Assembly (NCBI GenBank): GCA_934320655.1
Contig: CAKRFN010000023.1
Span: 1-34,427, forward strand
Direction of reading: 5' to 3'
From: an uncultured Eubacterium sp.
Lineage (GTDB): Bacteria; Bacillota; Clostridia; Lachnospirales; Lachnospiraceae
DNA length: 34,427 nucleotides
The translations under genes were made by a program, and so were the position numbers. Shown piece by piece: positions 23,862 to 31,963 of the stretch. Positions within the stretch are counted from its first letter, which is position 1; each line of letters opens with the position of its first letter. The notes under the pieces are model-generated. The model ran no database searches, had not been told where the DNA came from, and saw nothing but the letters and a program-made list of their open reading frames with translations.

Positions 23862-24396
23862 TGGTAATTCCCTCCCGTTCCAATAATCCGCGCAGACGCT
23901 CTTTTCCCCGGTACACCATATTGGTGATCTGCTTCTCGCTTTTCCGCATGACCTCGGCTGCCTGTAAGTAGCTCATGCCCTCAAAATAAGTCAGATAAAG
24001 CGCCTCCCGATAATCCGGCTTTAACTCAGCCATGCAGAAATGCAGGATCTGATCCCGTTCCTTTGTGTGGACGACTTCCTCCACCAGCGTTTGTCCGTCC
24101 GGCTCGTCGGTCAGACCATCCAGACTGAACAAAAGCCGCCGTCTGCTTTTGTGGCGTAAAGCCATGTGCCGCGCCGCTTTATACAGGTAAGCCTTAAATC
24201 CACCGTCCCGGATGTGGGGCTTTTTCGTGAACAGATAGGAAAAGACTTCGATCATCAAGTCCTCTGCTTCGTGAACGTCATGCAGATAGCCGCTGATGTA
24301 TAAGGTCAGTGGGTCACCGTATTTTTTCATCAGAGCTTCAAGCCCTGTTTCATCACCGCGTAAGTATTGCCTATAAAGTTCTTCGTCGGTGGACAT
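23848..24396 (-). CDS. Sigma-70 family RNA polymerase sigma factor (ECF-like)
   Basis: A 182-residue small sigma factor. Region 2 is at about 20-90 (LTLYISGYLHDVHEAEDLMIEVFSYLF followed by AYLYKAARHMALRHKSRR). Region 4 is at about 120-180 with a helix-turn-helix (YLQAAEVMRKSEKQITNMVYRGKERLRGLL). Regions 1 and 3 are absent, as in ECF factors. ATG 24396 (MSTDEEL) has the AAGGAA at 24407-24412 at good distance; a GTG three codons upstream is less likely. It leads the four-gene operon, and I infer that it recognises the 65-base element in front of the adhesin units. The promoter of its own operon is unclear; a perfect GTATC-TTTT-GATAC repeat lies 59 bases upstream. Confidence 0.9.
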   Translation of the reverse strand: MSTDEELYRQYLRGDETGLEALMKKYGDPLTLYISGYLHDVHEAEDLMIEVFSYLFTKKPHIRDGGFKAYLYKAARHMALRHKSRRRLLFSLDGLTDEPDGQTLVEEVVHTKERDQILHFCMAELKPDYREALYLTYFEGMSYLQAAEVMRKSEKQITNMVYRGKERLRGLLEREGITNAKP

Positions 24397-24454
24397 GCCG
24401 TTCACTTCCTTTCCGCCATGTCATTCCTGATGGAAAAACATTTATCGGCAATTT

Positions 24455-24468
24455 GTATCTTTTGATAC
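24455..24468. repeat. Inverted repeat GTATC-TTTT-GATAC
   Basis: A perfect 5-bp stem with a four-base loop between the SprA-like gene and the sigma factor gene. It is too short and lacks a T-run for a terminator; it is possibly an operator of the sigma operon. Confidence 0.35.
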
Positions 24469-24475
24469 TTATATT

Positions 24476-25024
24476 TTACGCCACATAATCCACATTTGAC
24501 CCGATGAGGTTCATCGCCTCGATCGCCCGCTTATTCTGCTGATAAGGGTTCTCTTTGGAGTAGGCGATCGCTGTGCGTGTCTCGCCGCCGGATACATAGG
24601 TCGTGCCGCATTCCGGGCAGACGGCGGTTTTTAAGGAAACGCTCACAGAGCGGACTTCGCCGTTTCCGTTTGCAGCTTTTTCATAGGCGTTGCTCACATG
24701 CTGCAGCTCGTGGGCGCGCACGGTGCCGGCAGAAGCCTGCGGTGAGATGTGGCCGGGCGCCTTGAAAGAGACATCGCCCTCGTCCGAACCGTCCTGATAT
24801 TTGCGGGACTTGCATGTCTGGCATTCGGCGGGAGAGGATTTGCGCCCTCTTTTTACCGTGTCATCTTCGGGATTTCCGGTTTTTCTGTGCGGTTTTCCAG
24901 TCTGGTCGCCGTTTATAGCCGCTGGATTGTTTCTGTTATTTTGCATGCCGTAGGACTGGTAAGGGCTGGAATAGCCATAGCCGTAACCGGTTCCGTAGCT
25001 GCCGATTGAGAGATAATCTGACAT
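24476..25024 (-). CDS. SprA-like putative metalloprotease
   Basis: A 182-residue protein. A Gly/Tyr-rich N-terminus (about 1-30, GSYGTGYGYGYSSPY) is followed by CQTCKSRKYQDGSDE, a GHISPQA segment, the HELQH sequence (an HExxH zinc-binding motif, about 112-116) and CPECGTTYVSGG. The order Cys-pair, HExxH, Cys-pair matches the clostridial SprA-related metalloprotease-like family, known from memory only; its substrates are unknown. ATG 25024 follows AGGAGG with seven bases; longer frames to 25342 are shadows. The final GSNVDYVA resembles the tail of the YjfB protein at 4974-5189. Confidence 0.75.
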   Translation of the reverse strand: MSDYLSIGSYGTGYGYGYSSPYQSYGMQNNRNNPAAINGDQTGKPHRKTGNPEDDTVKRGRKSSPAECQTCKSRKYQDGSDEGDVSFKAPGHISPQASAGTVRAHELQHVSNAYEKAANGNGEVRSVSVSLKTAVCPECGTTYVSGGETRTAIAYSKENPYQQNKRAIEAMNLIGSNVDYVA

Positions 25025-25114
25025 GAATGTACCTCCTTTTTTGTAAAAATTTCTATAAAAATATGATACACTATAAAACAACCACTTAAAACATCTTTGA
25101 AACGGTATCATAAT

Positions 25115-25582
25115 ATGAATCATCAGTCCCAATATACAACACAACCAAAGACGATCGAGGATGAACTGTACGTGGCAGGCATATACATGCTGTTTTTGAG
25201 CCTTGCCTGCATCCTGCTGTACCACTGGCTGCGGGTGCGGCTGCCGATCTTCCGGCTGCCCTGTCTGCTGCATGCCCTGACAGGCTATTATTGTCCCGGC
25301 TGTGGCGGTACACGCGCGGTCTATGCCCTGCTGCACCTGCATCCGATCCGGTCATTTTTGTATCATCCACTCGTGCCGTATGCGGCAGCGGTGTATGGAT
25401 GGTTTATGCTCAGCCAGACGGTTGAACGTCTGACTCGTCACAGATTACACATCGGAATGCATGCGCATACCGGGTGGCTGTGGGGTGCGTTGGTTATCGT
25501 GATCGCCAATGTGCTGGTGCGCAACGGCGCGCTGTTCTTTTTTCATGTCGATCTGTTTGATCTGATACTGCTGATGACATAA
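25115..25582 (+). CDS. DUF2752 domain membrane protein
   Basis: A 155-residue protein with an N-terminal helix (about 25-45), the DUF2752 signature CPGCGGTRAVYALLHLHP (about 71-88), and two further membrane helices. The family's role is unknown; the conserved CPGCGGTRA may bind a metal or cofactor in the membrane. ATG 25115 (MNHQSQ) is used in preference to TTG 25097, but no good ribosome binding site is visible for either. It is divergent from the SprA-like gene. Confidence 0.8.
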   Translation: MNHQSQYTTQPKTIEDELYVAGIYMLFLSLACILLYHWLRVRLPIFRLPCLLHALTGYYCPGCGGTRAVYALLHLHPIRSFLYHPLVPYAAAVYGWFMLSQTVERLTRHRLHIGMHAHTGWLWGALVIVIANVLVRNGALFFFHVDLFDLILLMT

Positions 25583-25629
25583 TGATACATAATTATCTTA
25601 CCACGTAGCGCGCGATAGTTCAACACGGC

Positions 25630-25659
25630 TTGCCATGAAGTTTGCATTTGAGGTATAAT
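25630..25659 (+). promoter_or_regulatory. Sigma-A promoter of tex
   Basis: TTGCCA (25630-25635) and consensus TATAAT (25654-25659) with an 18-base spacer. Confidence 0.65.
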
Positions 25660-25725
25660 AAACAGGTCATGGGCTGTGAGGGAGTTTTCACCGAATGGCA
25701 GAATGAGAGAAAGGAAACAAATGTA

Positions 25726-27870
25726 ATGGATATTATAGCTACGATCGCAGCGGAGCTCGGCGTGCGAAAAGGTCAGGTAGACGCCGCTGTGAAACTGATC
25801 GATGAGGGAAATACGATTCCGTTTATTGCCCGATACCGCAAGGAAGCGACAGGGGCATTGAACGATGAACAGTTGAGAAATCTGTTTGAGCGGTTGAATT
25901 ATCTGCGCAATCTGGAGGAGAAAAAGCAGCAGGTGCTCGCGACGATCGAGGAGCAGGGCAAGCTGACGGAGGAGCTGCGGCAGCAGATTCTGGACGCGCA
26001 GACACTCGTTGTCGTGGAGGATCTGTACCGCCCGTACCGCCCGAAACGCCGCACCCGCGCGACGGTGGCGAAGGAAAAAGGGCTGGAGCCGCTCGCGAAT
26101 ATTCTGTTATTGCAGATGACGAAAAAACCGATGTTGGAGGAAGCGGCAGCTTTTATCAATGAGGAAAAAGAAGTGGCGACCGCAGAGGATGCGCTGGCAG
26201 GTGCCAAAGATATTGTGGCGGAGCTGATCGCCGAGGAGGCGGATTACCGCATCCGTATCCGTGAACTGACGACGAAAAAAGGCATTCTGCATTCGTCCGC
26301 GAAAGATGCGGCGGCGAAAAGCGTCTATGAGATGTATTACGATTTCACGGAGCCGGTGGCAAAGCTCGCCGGACACCGCGTGCTGGCATTGAACCGCGGC
26401 GAGGCAGAAAAGATACTCAGTGTCAAGATCGAGGCGCCGGAGGAGGATATTTTGCGTTTCCTCGAAAAACAGGTCATTACGCGGGACAATCCGAACACGA
26501 GACCTGTGCTGCAGGAAACGGTTGCCGACAGCTACGACCGGCTGATCGCGCCTGCGATCGAGCGTGAGATCCGCGCCGATCTGACGGAAAATGCGGAGGA
26601 CGGAGCGATCAGCGTATTTGGCAAGAATCTCGGACAGCTTCTCATGCAGCCGCCGATCGCCGGAAAAGTTGTGCTCGGCTGGGATCCGGCATTTCGTACC
26701 GGCTGCAAGCTCGCGATCGTAGACGCGACCGGAAAGGTGCTCGATACGAAGGTGATCTATCCGACCGCACCGCAGAACAAGGTCGAGGAATCCAAAAAGA
26801 TCTTAAAGCAGCTCATCGATAAATACGATGTATCACTGATTTCTGTCGGAAATGGCACGGCATCGCGCGAGTCCGAGCAGATCATTGTCGAGCTTTTGAA
26901 GGAACTGAAAAAACCGGTACAGTATGTGATTGTCAACGAGGCGGGGGCTTCCGTCTACTCTGCAAGCAAGCTGGCGACCGAGGAATTTCCGAATTTTGAT
27001 GTGGGACAGCGAAGCGCGGCGTCGATCGCAAGACGTTTGCAGGACCCGTTGGCGGAGCTGGTCAAGATCGATCCGAAAGCGATCGGAGTCGGGCAGTATC
27101 AGCATGACATGAATCAGAAAAAGCTCGGCGAGGCGCTCGGCGGAGTGGTGGAGGACTGCGTCAACCGCGTGGGCGTGGATCTGAATACGGCGAGTGCGTC
27201 GCTGCTGGAGTACATATCGGGCATCAGCAAGGCAGTCGCGAAAAATATTGTCACCTACCGGGAGGAAAACGGCAGATTTATGAGCCGCAACGAGTTGAAA
27301 AAGGTGCCGAAGCTCGGGCCGAAAGCGTTTGAGCAGTGTGCAGGCTTCCTGCGCATCAGAAACGGCAAAAATCCGCTGGATGCGACGAGCGTCCATCCGG
27401 AGAGCTACGGCGCGACGACGCTGCTGTTAGAGAAACTCGGCTATGGCAAAAATGACTGGCAGCCCGGGCAGCTCGCCGGATTGTCCCAAAAAGTGAAGGA
27501 CAAGAAAAAGCTGGCACAGGAGCTGGAGATCGGCGAATTGACATTAAATGATATTTTATCCGAGCTGGAAAAACCGGGCAGAGATCCGAGAGAGGATATG
27601 CCGCGCCCGATTTTGCGCAGCGATGTACTGGAAATGAAGGATCTGACACCGGGTATGGTGCTCAAGGGCACGGTGCGCAACGTCATTGATTTCGGTGCAT
27701 TTGTGGATATCGGTGTGCATCAGGACGGACTCGTCCACATTTCGCAGATCTGTGACCGTTTTATCAAGCATCCGCTCGAGGCTGTTTCGGTCGGTGATGT
27801 CGTGGACGTAAAAGTGCTCGATGTCGATCTGGAAAAGAAACGGATTGCGCTGACGATGAAGGGAATTTAG
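25726..27870 (+). CDS. tex: Tex RNA-binding transcription accessory protein
   Basis: A 714-residue Tex protein with intact order: the N-terminal helical domain (TIPFIARYRKEATG near residue 25, the family hallmark), a helix-hairpin-helix area, a YqgF/RNase-H-like fold (about 320-450, GWDPAFRTGCKLAIVD), further HhH motifs (NTASASLLEYISGI), and a C-terminal S1 domain (about 640-710, GTVRNVIDFGAFVDIGVHQDGLVHIS). Tex binds nucleic acid and is linked to transcription and toxin-gene expression in some pathogens. ATG 25726 is chosen by family alignment; AAAGGAAA lies upstream. Confidence 0.96.
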   Translation: MDIIATIAAELGVRKGQVDAAVKLIDEGNTIPFIARYRKEATGALNDEQLRNLFERLNYLRNLEEKKQQVLATIEEQGKLTEELRQQILDAQTLVVVEDLYRPYRPKRRTRATVAKEKGLEPLANILLLQMTKKPMLEEAAAFINEEKEVATAEDALAGAKDIVAELIAEEADYRIRIRELTTKKGILHSSAKDAAAKSVYEMYYDFTEPVAKLAGHRVLALNRGEAEKILSVKIEAPEEDILRFLEKQVITRDNPNTRPVLQETVADSYDRLIAPAIEREIRADLTENAEDGAISVFGKNLGQLLMQPPIAGKVVLGWDPAFRTGCKLAIVDATGKVLDTKVIYPTAPQNKVEESKKILKQLIDKYDVSLISVGNGTASRESEQIIVELLKELKKPVQYVIVNEAGASVYSASKLATEEFPNFDVGQRSAASIARRLQDPLAELVKIDPKAIGVGQYQHDMNQKKLGEALGGVVEDCVNRVGVDLNTASASLLEYISGISKAVAKNIVTYREENGRFMSRNELKKVPKLGPKAFEQCAGFLRIRNGKNPLDATSVHPESYGATTLLLEKLGYGKNDWQPGQLAGLSQKVKDKKKLAQELEIGELTLNDILSELEKPGRDPREDMPRPILRSDVLEMKDLTPGMVLKGTVRNVIDFGAFVDIGVHQDGLVHISQICDRFIKHPLEAVSVGDVVDVKVLDVDLEKKRIALTMKGI

Positions 27871-27897
27871 CATACAGACAGTATTTTCGGGGAAACG

Positions 27898-27932
27898 GGA
27901 AAGAGGGTGAGCATCCCTCTTTCCTTTTTTTT
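27898..27932 (+). terminator. Intrinsic terminator of tex
   Basis: GGAAAGAGGG, a seven-base loop and CCCTCTTTCC form a perfect 10-bp stem followed by eight T. Confidence 0.92.
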
Positions 27933-27986
27933 GCAGAAATGTTATACTTAATTATGTATGTTCTTAGAAAGTGAAGGAGTAGCTGC

Positions 27987-28493
27987 ATGAATAAAATAGA
28001 ACTGGATGTAACAATGACCTTTGAAGATATGTACCGATTTAATCTTTACCATGTGTATCACAACTCGCAGGGCGTGTTGTCGGTCGTCATCGCGGTGCTG
28101 CTGGCGCTCGTGAGTATCCTAAGCTGGGGCGATGTCAGCGTGACGTATAATGTGCTGTATCTGCTGGCGAGTGTGCTGATCGTGCTCTATGTGCCGTTCA
28201 GTCTCCGCGGCAAGGTGAAAAAGCAGATGAAAAACAGTGAGGTTTACCAGCAGCCGCTTCATTATACATTTGATGAGCAGGGCATCACGACACGTTTCGG
28301 AGACCAGAGCGTCACAATGCCGTGGAAACAGTTGTACAAGATCGTGAGCACAAAGCATATGGTACTCTTGTACGGCGGACGCATCCGCGCGAATGTGATC
28401 CCGCGTGACCAGCTGGCGGATCAGTACGGCGCACTTTATGATCTGGCAAAATCGCAGATGGACAGTTATCGGTTTAAAATGAAGAAAGCATAG
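27987..28493 (+). CDS. YcxB-like membrane protein
   Basis: A 168-residue protein with two adjacent membrane helices (about 28-46 and 50-68) and a C-terminal soluble YcxB-like domain (PF14317; about 85-160, with HYTFDEQGITT, MPWKQLYKI and IPRDQL). The function is unknown. ATG 27987 follows AAGGAG. It lies 16 bases before tsaE and probably heads the t6A operon. Confidence 0.75.
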   Translation: MNKIELDVTMTFEDMYRFNLYHVYHNSQGVLSVVIAVLLALVSILSWGDVSVTYNVLYLLASVLIVLYVPFSLRGKVKKQMKNSEVYQQPLHYTFDEQGITTRFGDQSVTMPWKQLYKIVSTKHMVLLYGGRIRANVIPRDQLADQYGALYDLAKSQMDSYRFKMKKA

Positions 28494-28509
28494 AGGTTGA
28501 ACAGACATT

Positions 28510-28941
28510 ATGATATATGAAACAAATTCGCCGGAGGAGACGTTTGCGCTGGCAAAGCAGCTCGGCGGGGCGGCGCAGGCGGGCACAGTGTTTACACTGA
28601 CCGGGGATCTCGGCGTTGGCAAGACCGTGTTTGCGCAGGGACTGGCTGACGGGCTGGGTATTACAGAGCCGATCAACAGCCCGACATTTACGATTGTTCA
28701 GGTGTACGAGGAGGGCAGACTGCCGTTCTATCATTTTGATGTGTACCGGATCGGGGATGTGGAAGAAATGGAGGAGATCGGCTACGAGGACTATTTTTAC
28801 GGGGACGGCGTGTGCCTCGTGGAATGGGCGGAGTTGATCGGTGAGATTCTGCCGCAGCGCAGGACGCAGATCCTGATCGAGAAGGATCTCGAAAAAGGCT
28901 TTGATTACCGGCGGATCACGTTAGAGGAAGTCGGAAATTAG
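28510..28941 (+). CDS. tsaE: tRNA t6A biosynthesis ATPase TsaE
   Basis: A 143-residue P-loop protein. Walker A is GDLGVGKT (about 37-44); the family blocks SPTFTIVQVY and FDVYRI follow. TsaE is the ATPase partner of TsaB-TsaD in adding threonylcarbamoyl to A37 of ANN-decoding tRNAs. It is followed by tsaB after 29 bases and rimI, and tsaD lies 2 kb further on; tsaC (Sua5) is not in the window. Confidence 0.96.
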   Translation: MIYETNSPEETFALAKQLGGAAQAGTVFTLTGDLGVGKTVFAQGLADGLGITEPINSPTFTIVQVYEEGRLPFYHFDVYRIGDVEEMEEIGYEDYFYGDGVCLVEWAELIGEILPQRRTQILIEKDLEKGFDYRRITLEEVGN

Positions 28942-28970
28942 CAGGTAGTAGATAAAGGAAGGACAGTAGA

Positions 28971-29696
28971 ATGAAGTTATTAGCACTTGACAGTTCCGGA
29001 CTCGTTGCGAGTGTAGCTGTTGTGGAGGATGACAATCTGATCGGTGAGTACACCGTAAATTATAAAAAAACGCATTCGCAGACGCTGCTTCCGATGCTTG
29101 ATACCGTCGCATCCATGATCAATCTCGATCTGCAGTCGGTCGATGCGATTGCGATCGCAAAGGGACCCGGTTCCTTTACCGGACTGCGTATCGGATCTGC
29201 CACGGCAAAAGGGCTGGGGCTGGCATTGGACAAGCCGCTCGTGGAAGTGCCTACGGTCGATGGACTCGCCTATAATCTGTGGGGAGCGGCAGATGTGGTC
29301 TGCCCGCTCATGGATGCGCGCAGAAACCAGACCTATACGGGGCTCTACGAATTTATCGATGGACAGATGCATGTGATCGAGGCACAGTGTGCGGTGGATA
29401 TCGCACAGATCGTTGAGCGGATCAACGCGCTTGGGCGTGCGGTGATCTTTTTAGGGGATGGCGTGCCGGTATTCCGTCCGTATCTGGAAGAACAGGTACA
29501 GGTGCCGTATACGTTCGCACCGGCGCATCTGAATAAACAGCGTGCGGGAGCGGTGGCAGCGCTGGCGCTCACCTATGTGCGCGAGGGAAAAACAGTATCG
29601 GCACAGGCGCACCAGCCGGATTATCTGCGGCTGTCACAGGCGGAACGCGAGCGGCAGGAAAAAGAAAAACGCCTGCCGGGGGATCAGGGCGTATGA
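28971..29696 (+). CDS. tsaB: tRNA t6A biosynthesis protein TsaB
   Basis: A 241-residue ASKHA-fold protein, TsaB, a scaffold of the TsaBDE complex with the expected N-terminus (LLALDSSG), KGPGSFTGLRIG (about 64-75), and the PLMDARRNQTYTG segment. It overlaps rimI by four bases (ATGA). ATG 28971 follows AAAGGAAGGAC. Confidence 0.95.
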   Translation: MKLLALDSSGLVASVAVVEDDNLIGEYTVNYKKTHSQTLLPMLDTVASMINLDLQSVDAIAIAKGPGSFTGLRIGSATAKGLGLALDKPLVEVPTVDGLAYNLWGAADVVCPLMDARRNQTYTGLYEFIDGQMHVIEAQCAVDIAQIVERINALGRAVIFLGDGVPVFRPYLEEQVQVPYTFAPAHLNKQRAGAVAALALTYVREGKTVSAQAHQPDYLRLSQAERERQEKEKRLPGDQGV

Positions 29697-30133
29697 TGAT
29701 CCGAAAGATGCAGGAGGCAGACATCGCAGCCGTAGCAGCGCTGGAAGCACAGATTTTTTCCATGCCGTGGTCGGCAGAAGGGTTTGCGGATACGCTGCCG
29801 CGGGAGGATGTGTTGTTTCTGGTCGCGTGTGAGGAGGATGCGCTGCTCGGATACGTGGGAGTCTATTGCACTTCGGACGAGGGCGAGATCACCAATGTCG
29901 CGGTCGCTCCGACTGCCAGAAGAAAGGGCATCGCGCGTGCGCTGTTGATTGAATTGAAAGAGCGGCTGGCGGCGCTTGGGATCGGGCGCATCGTGCTGGA
30001 GGTGCGCGTGTCGAATGAGGCGGCGATCCGGCTGTATGAGCAGATGGGATTTTGCACGCTCGGGACGCGGAAGAATTTTTACGAAAAACCGGCAGAGGAT
30101 GCCTATGTAATGGTATGCCAGTCTGAACAGTAA
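29693..30133 (+). CDS. rimI: Ribosomal-protein S18-alanine N-acetyltransferase-type GNAT
   Basis: A 146-residue GNAT acetyltransferase with the RimI pattern: a PWSAEGF motif (about 25-31), the EITNVAVAPTARRKGIARAL acetyl-CoA-binding core (about 65-84), and the ...NEAAIRLYEQMGF segment (about 109-121). RimI acetylates the N-terminus of ribosomal protein S18. Adjacency to the tsa genes is usual across bacteria. Confidence 0.92.
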   Translation: MMIRKMQEADIAAVAALEAQIFSMPWSAEGFADTLPREDVLFLVACEEDALLGYVGVYCTSDEGEITNVAVAPTARRKGIARALLIELKERLAALGIGRIVLEVRVSNEAAIRLYEQMGFCTLGTRKNFYEKPAEDAYVMVCQSEQ

Positions 30134-30136
30134 CCA

Positions 30137-30155
30137 GTAGTTCCCTATAGAGAAC
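30137..30155. repeat. Near-perfect palindrome between rimI and the zinc-ribbon gene
   Basis: GTTCcCTATAGaGAAC (30139-30154) is a 16-base palindrome with one mismatched pair, and ATCC-TTATAAT lies just after it. It could be an operator next to a promoter (TATAAT 30171-30176), but no clear -35 was found. Confidence 0.3.
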
Positions 30156-30221
30156 AATACCGGTTATCCTTATAATGATTCTGAAATGATGCAATCATGG
30201 GATACGATAGGAGGACTGGCA

Positions 30222-30443
30222 ATGAAGGAACATGAAAAACTGAAATGTAACTGTTGTGGGAAATATCTCAGACGCAGCGGGGAGCAATACGAGGACTATC
30301 TGCATATTGTGAAACGTTGGGGATATTTATCGGATCGGGACGGAACGACGGAGGAAATGAACATTTGTCCGGAGTGCCTGCGGGCTTGGACAAAGGATTT
30401 TTCGATCGCTCCGAGTTGTTATCCGACAACGGAATTATTATAG
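30222..30443 (+). CDS. Small zinc-ribbon-like protein
   Basis: A 73-residue protein with two Cys pairs, CNCCGKYL near the N-terminus and CPECLRAW near residue 50, a spacing typical of a single zinc ribbon or treble clef. ATG 30222 is chosen because AGGAGG (30209-30214) is at seven bases; an upstream start at 30186 lacks support. No named family is recognised. It sits between rimI and rnz. Confidence 0.7.
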   Translation: MKEHEKLKCNCCGKYLRRSGEQYEDYLHIVKRWGYLSDRDGTTEEMNICPECLRAWTKDFSIAPSCYPTTELL

Positions 30444-30461
30444 AGAGGGATCTTAATAGAA

Positions 30462-31379
30462 ATGTTAGATGTATGCTTGCTTGGAACCGGCGGAATGATG
30501 CCTTTGCCTTATCGCTGGCTGACTGCGCTTATGACGAGATATAACGGCAGCAGTCTGCTCATCGATTGCGGCGAGGGCACGCAGATAGCGATGAAAAAGG
30601 CGGGGCTCAGTGCGAAACCGATTGATATTATGTGTTTTACACATTATCATGCGGATCATATCAGCGGATTGCCCGGTATGCTGCTCACGATGGGCAATGC
30701 CGAGCGGACAGAACCGCTCACGATGATCGGACCGAAGGGGCTAGAGCGTGTCGTGAATGCGCTGCGCATGATTGCGCCGGAACTGCCGTTTGAGATCCGC
30801 TATCTGGAAATCGACGGTGCCACGCAGCATTTTTCGATCAACGGATATGAGATCGATGCATTTCGCGTGAATCATAACGTGCTGTGCTACGGCTATACGA
30901 TCGAGATCAGACGGGCAGGCAAATTCCGTGTGGAGGAGGCGATGAAACTGCCGATTCCGCGCCAGTATTGGGGGCGATTGCAGCACGGTGAGACAGTCGA
31001 ATATGAGGGGGTGGAATATACACCGGATCTGGTTATGGGAGCTGCGCGAAAAGGGATCAAGCTGACCTATTGCACGGACACGCGCCCGACAAAGTCTCTG
31101 GTAGAAGCAGCCGACCACGCGGATCTTCTGATCTGTGAGGGCATGTACGCGGAGGCAGATAAGCTGGAAAAGGCGAAACAGTACAAGCATATGACCTTTT
31201 ACGAGGCGGCGCGAGTCGCAAAGGATGCGCAGGTACAGCAGATGTGGCTGACACATTTCAGCCCTTCACTTGTGCATGCGGAGGATTATATGGATAAGGT
31301 GCGCAGTATCTTTCCGGGGGCGTCGCTTGGAAAAGATGGCAGAACAATCGAACTTGTTTTTGAGGAGGATGAAGCATGA
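30462..31379 (+). CDS. rnz: Ribonuclease Z
   Basis: A 305-residue metallo-beta-lactamase-fold nuclease that removes the 3' trailer of tRNA precursors lacking encoded CCA. The zinc motif THYHADHISGLPGML (about 60-74) and the nearby GEGTQ are intact, as are the later Asp in CTDTRP (about 205) and His in LTHFSP. The two serine tRNAs in this window lack encoded CCA, which fits. Its TGA overlaps the ATG of the next gene (ATGA). Confidence 0.93.
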   Translation: MLDVCLLGTGGMMPLPYRWLTALMTRYNGSSLLIDCGEGTQIAMKKAGLSAKPIDIMCFTHYHADHISGLPGMLLTMGNAERTEPLTMIGPKGLERVVNALRMIAPELPFEIRYLEIDGATQHFSINGYEIDAFRVNHNVLCYGYTIEIRRAGKFRVEEAMKLPIPRQYWGRLQHGETVEYEGVEYTPDLVMGAARKGIKLTYCTDTRPTKSLVEAADHADLLICEGMYAEADKLEKAKQYKHMTFYEAARVAKDAQVQQMWLTHFSPSLVHAEDYMDKVRSIFPGASLGKDGRTIELVFEEDEA

Positions 31380-31960
31380 CAAAGAAACGTGTGAGCATCG
31401 TAGTGCTCGTGATGGCGGTGGTATTGATCGTAGGCATGTTTGCATTTGTGGCTTACCGGACACCGAAGTCGGCAGAGGATGCGACCCAGATTACAGAAAA
31501 AGACGAACTGATGCACAAAAATATTGCAGCGGACTATCCAAAGACGCCGCGTGAGGTACTCAAGCTGTATAACCGGTATATTCTGCTGCTGTACGGATCA
31601 CAGGGCGAGGAGCTGACTGATCAGGAGATCCAGACGCTCGGGCAGCAGATGCGGGAACTTTATGATGAGGAACTCAAATCGATGAATCCGGAGGATACCC
31701 AGCAGCTTAGTCTGGTACAGGAGCTTTCTGCGTTCAGAAAGGCGCAAAAGGTCATGATCCAGACGAACGTGTGCAGCTCTAACGAAGTAGAATATATCGA
31801 TATCAACGGCGATTCCGGTGCGAGCGTACAGGTGTCATATTTTGTAAAAGAGGGAAACAAGGAATTTACGCGCACCTACCAGAAGTTTTTACTGCGCAAG
31901 GACGAGCAGGGTGAGTGGAAGATCTTAGGCTTTGCAAAGGTAGATGGAGGAGAAGACTAA
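31376..31960 (+). CDS. Membrane-anchored protein of unknown function
   Basis: A 194-residue protein with an uncleaved N-terminal hydrophobic helix (about 8-28) and a mostly helical-plus-beta extracytoplasmic domain. No lipobox and no known domain is recognised; it resembles the DUF6715-type proteins of Lachnospiraceae from memory only. Overlap with rnz and a three-base gap before tsaD suggest co-translation in the same operon. Confidence 0.7.
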   Translation: MTKKRVSIVVLVMAVVLIVGMFAFVAYRTPKSAEDATQITEKDELMHKNIAADYPKTPREVLKLYNRYILLLYGSQGEELTDQEIQTLGQQMRELYDEELKSMNPEDTQQLSLVQELSAFRKAQKVMIQTNVCSSNEVEYIDINGDSGASVQVSYFVKEGNKEFTRTYQKFLLRKDEQGEWKILGFAKVDGGED

Positions 31961-31963
31961 TCC

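Noticed and set aside
16041..24396. CRISPR array
   Set aside because: The repeats are in-frame coding repeats or long duplicated blocks; there are no regular 24-37-base repeats with unique spacers and no cas genes.
16041..24396. Integrative element with defined ends
   Set aside because: The block looks acquired, but no integrase, transposase, tRNA-site duplication or terminal repeats are visible.
24430..24440. GTTTTTCC near the sigma factor gene as a third copy of the adhesin element
   Set aside because: Only about eight bases match and the distance to the start and to a TATA-like box is different; it is not good enough to claim autoregulation.
24455..24468. Terminator after the SprA-like gene
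   Set aside because: The stem is only five AT-rich pairs with no T-run.
25025..25342. N-terminal extension of the SprA-like frame
   Set aside because: It overlaps the divergent DUF2752 gene and its promoter region; AGGAGG places the start at 25024.
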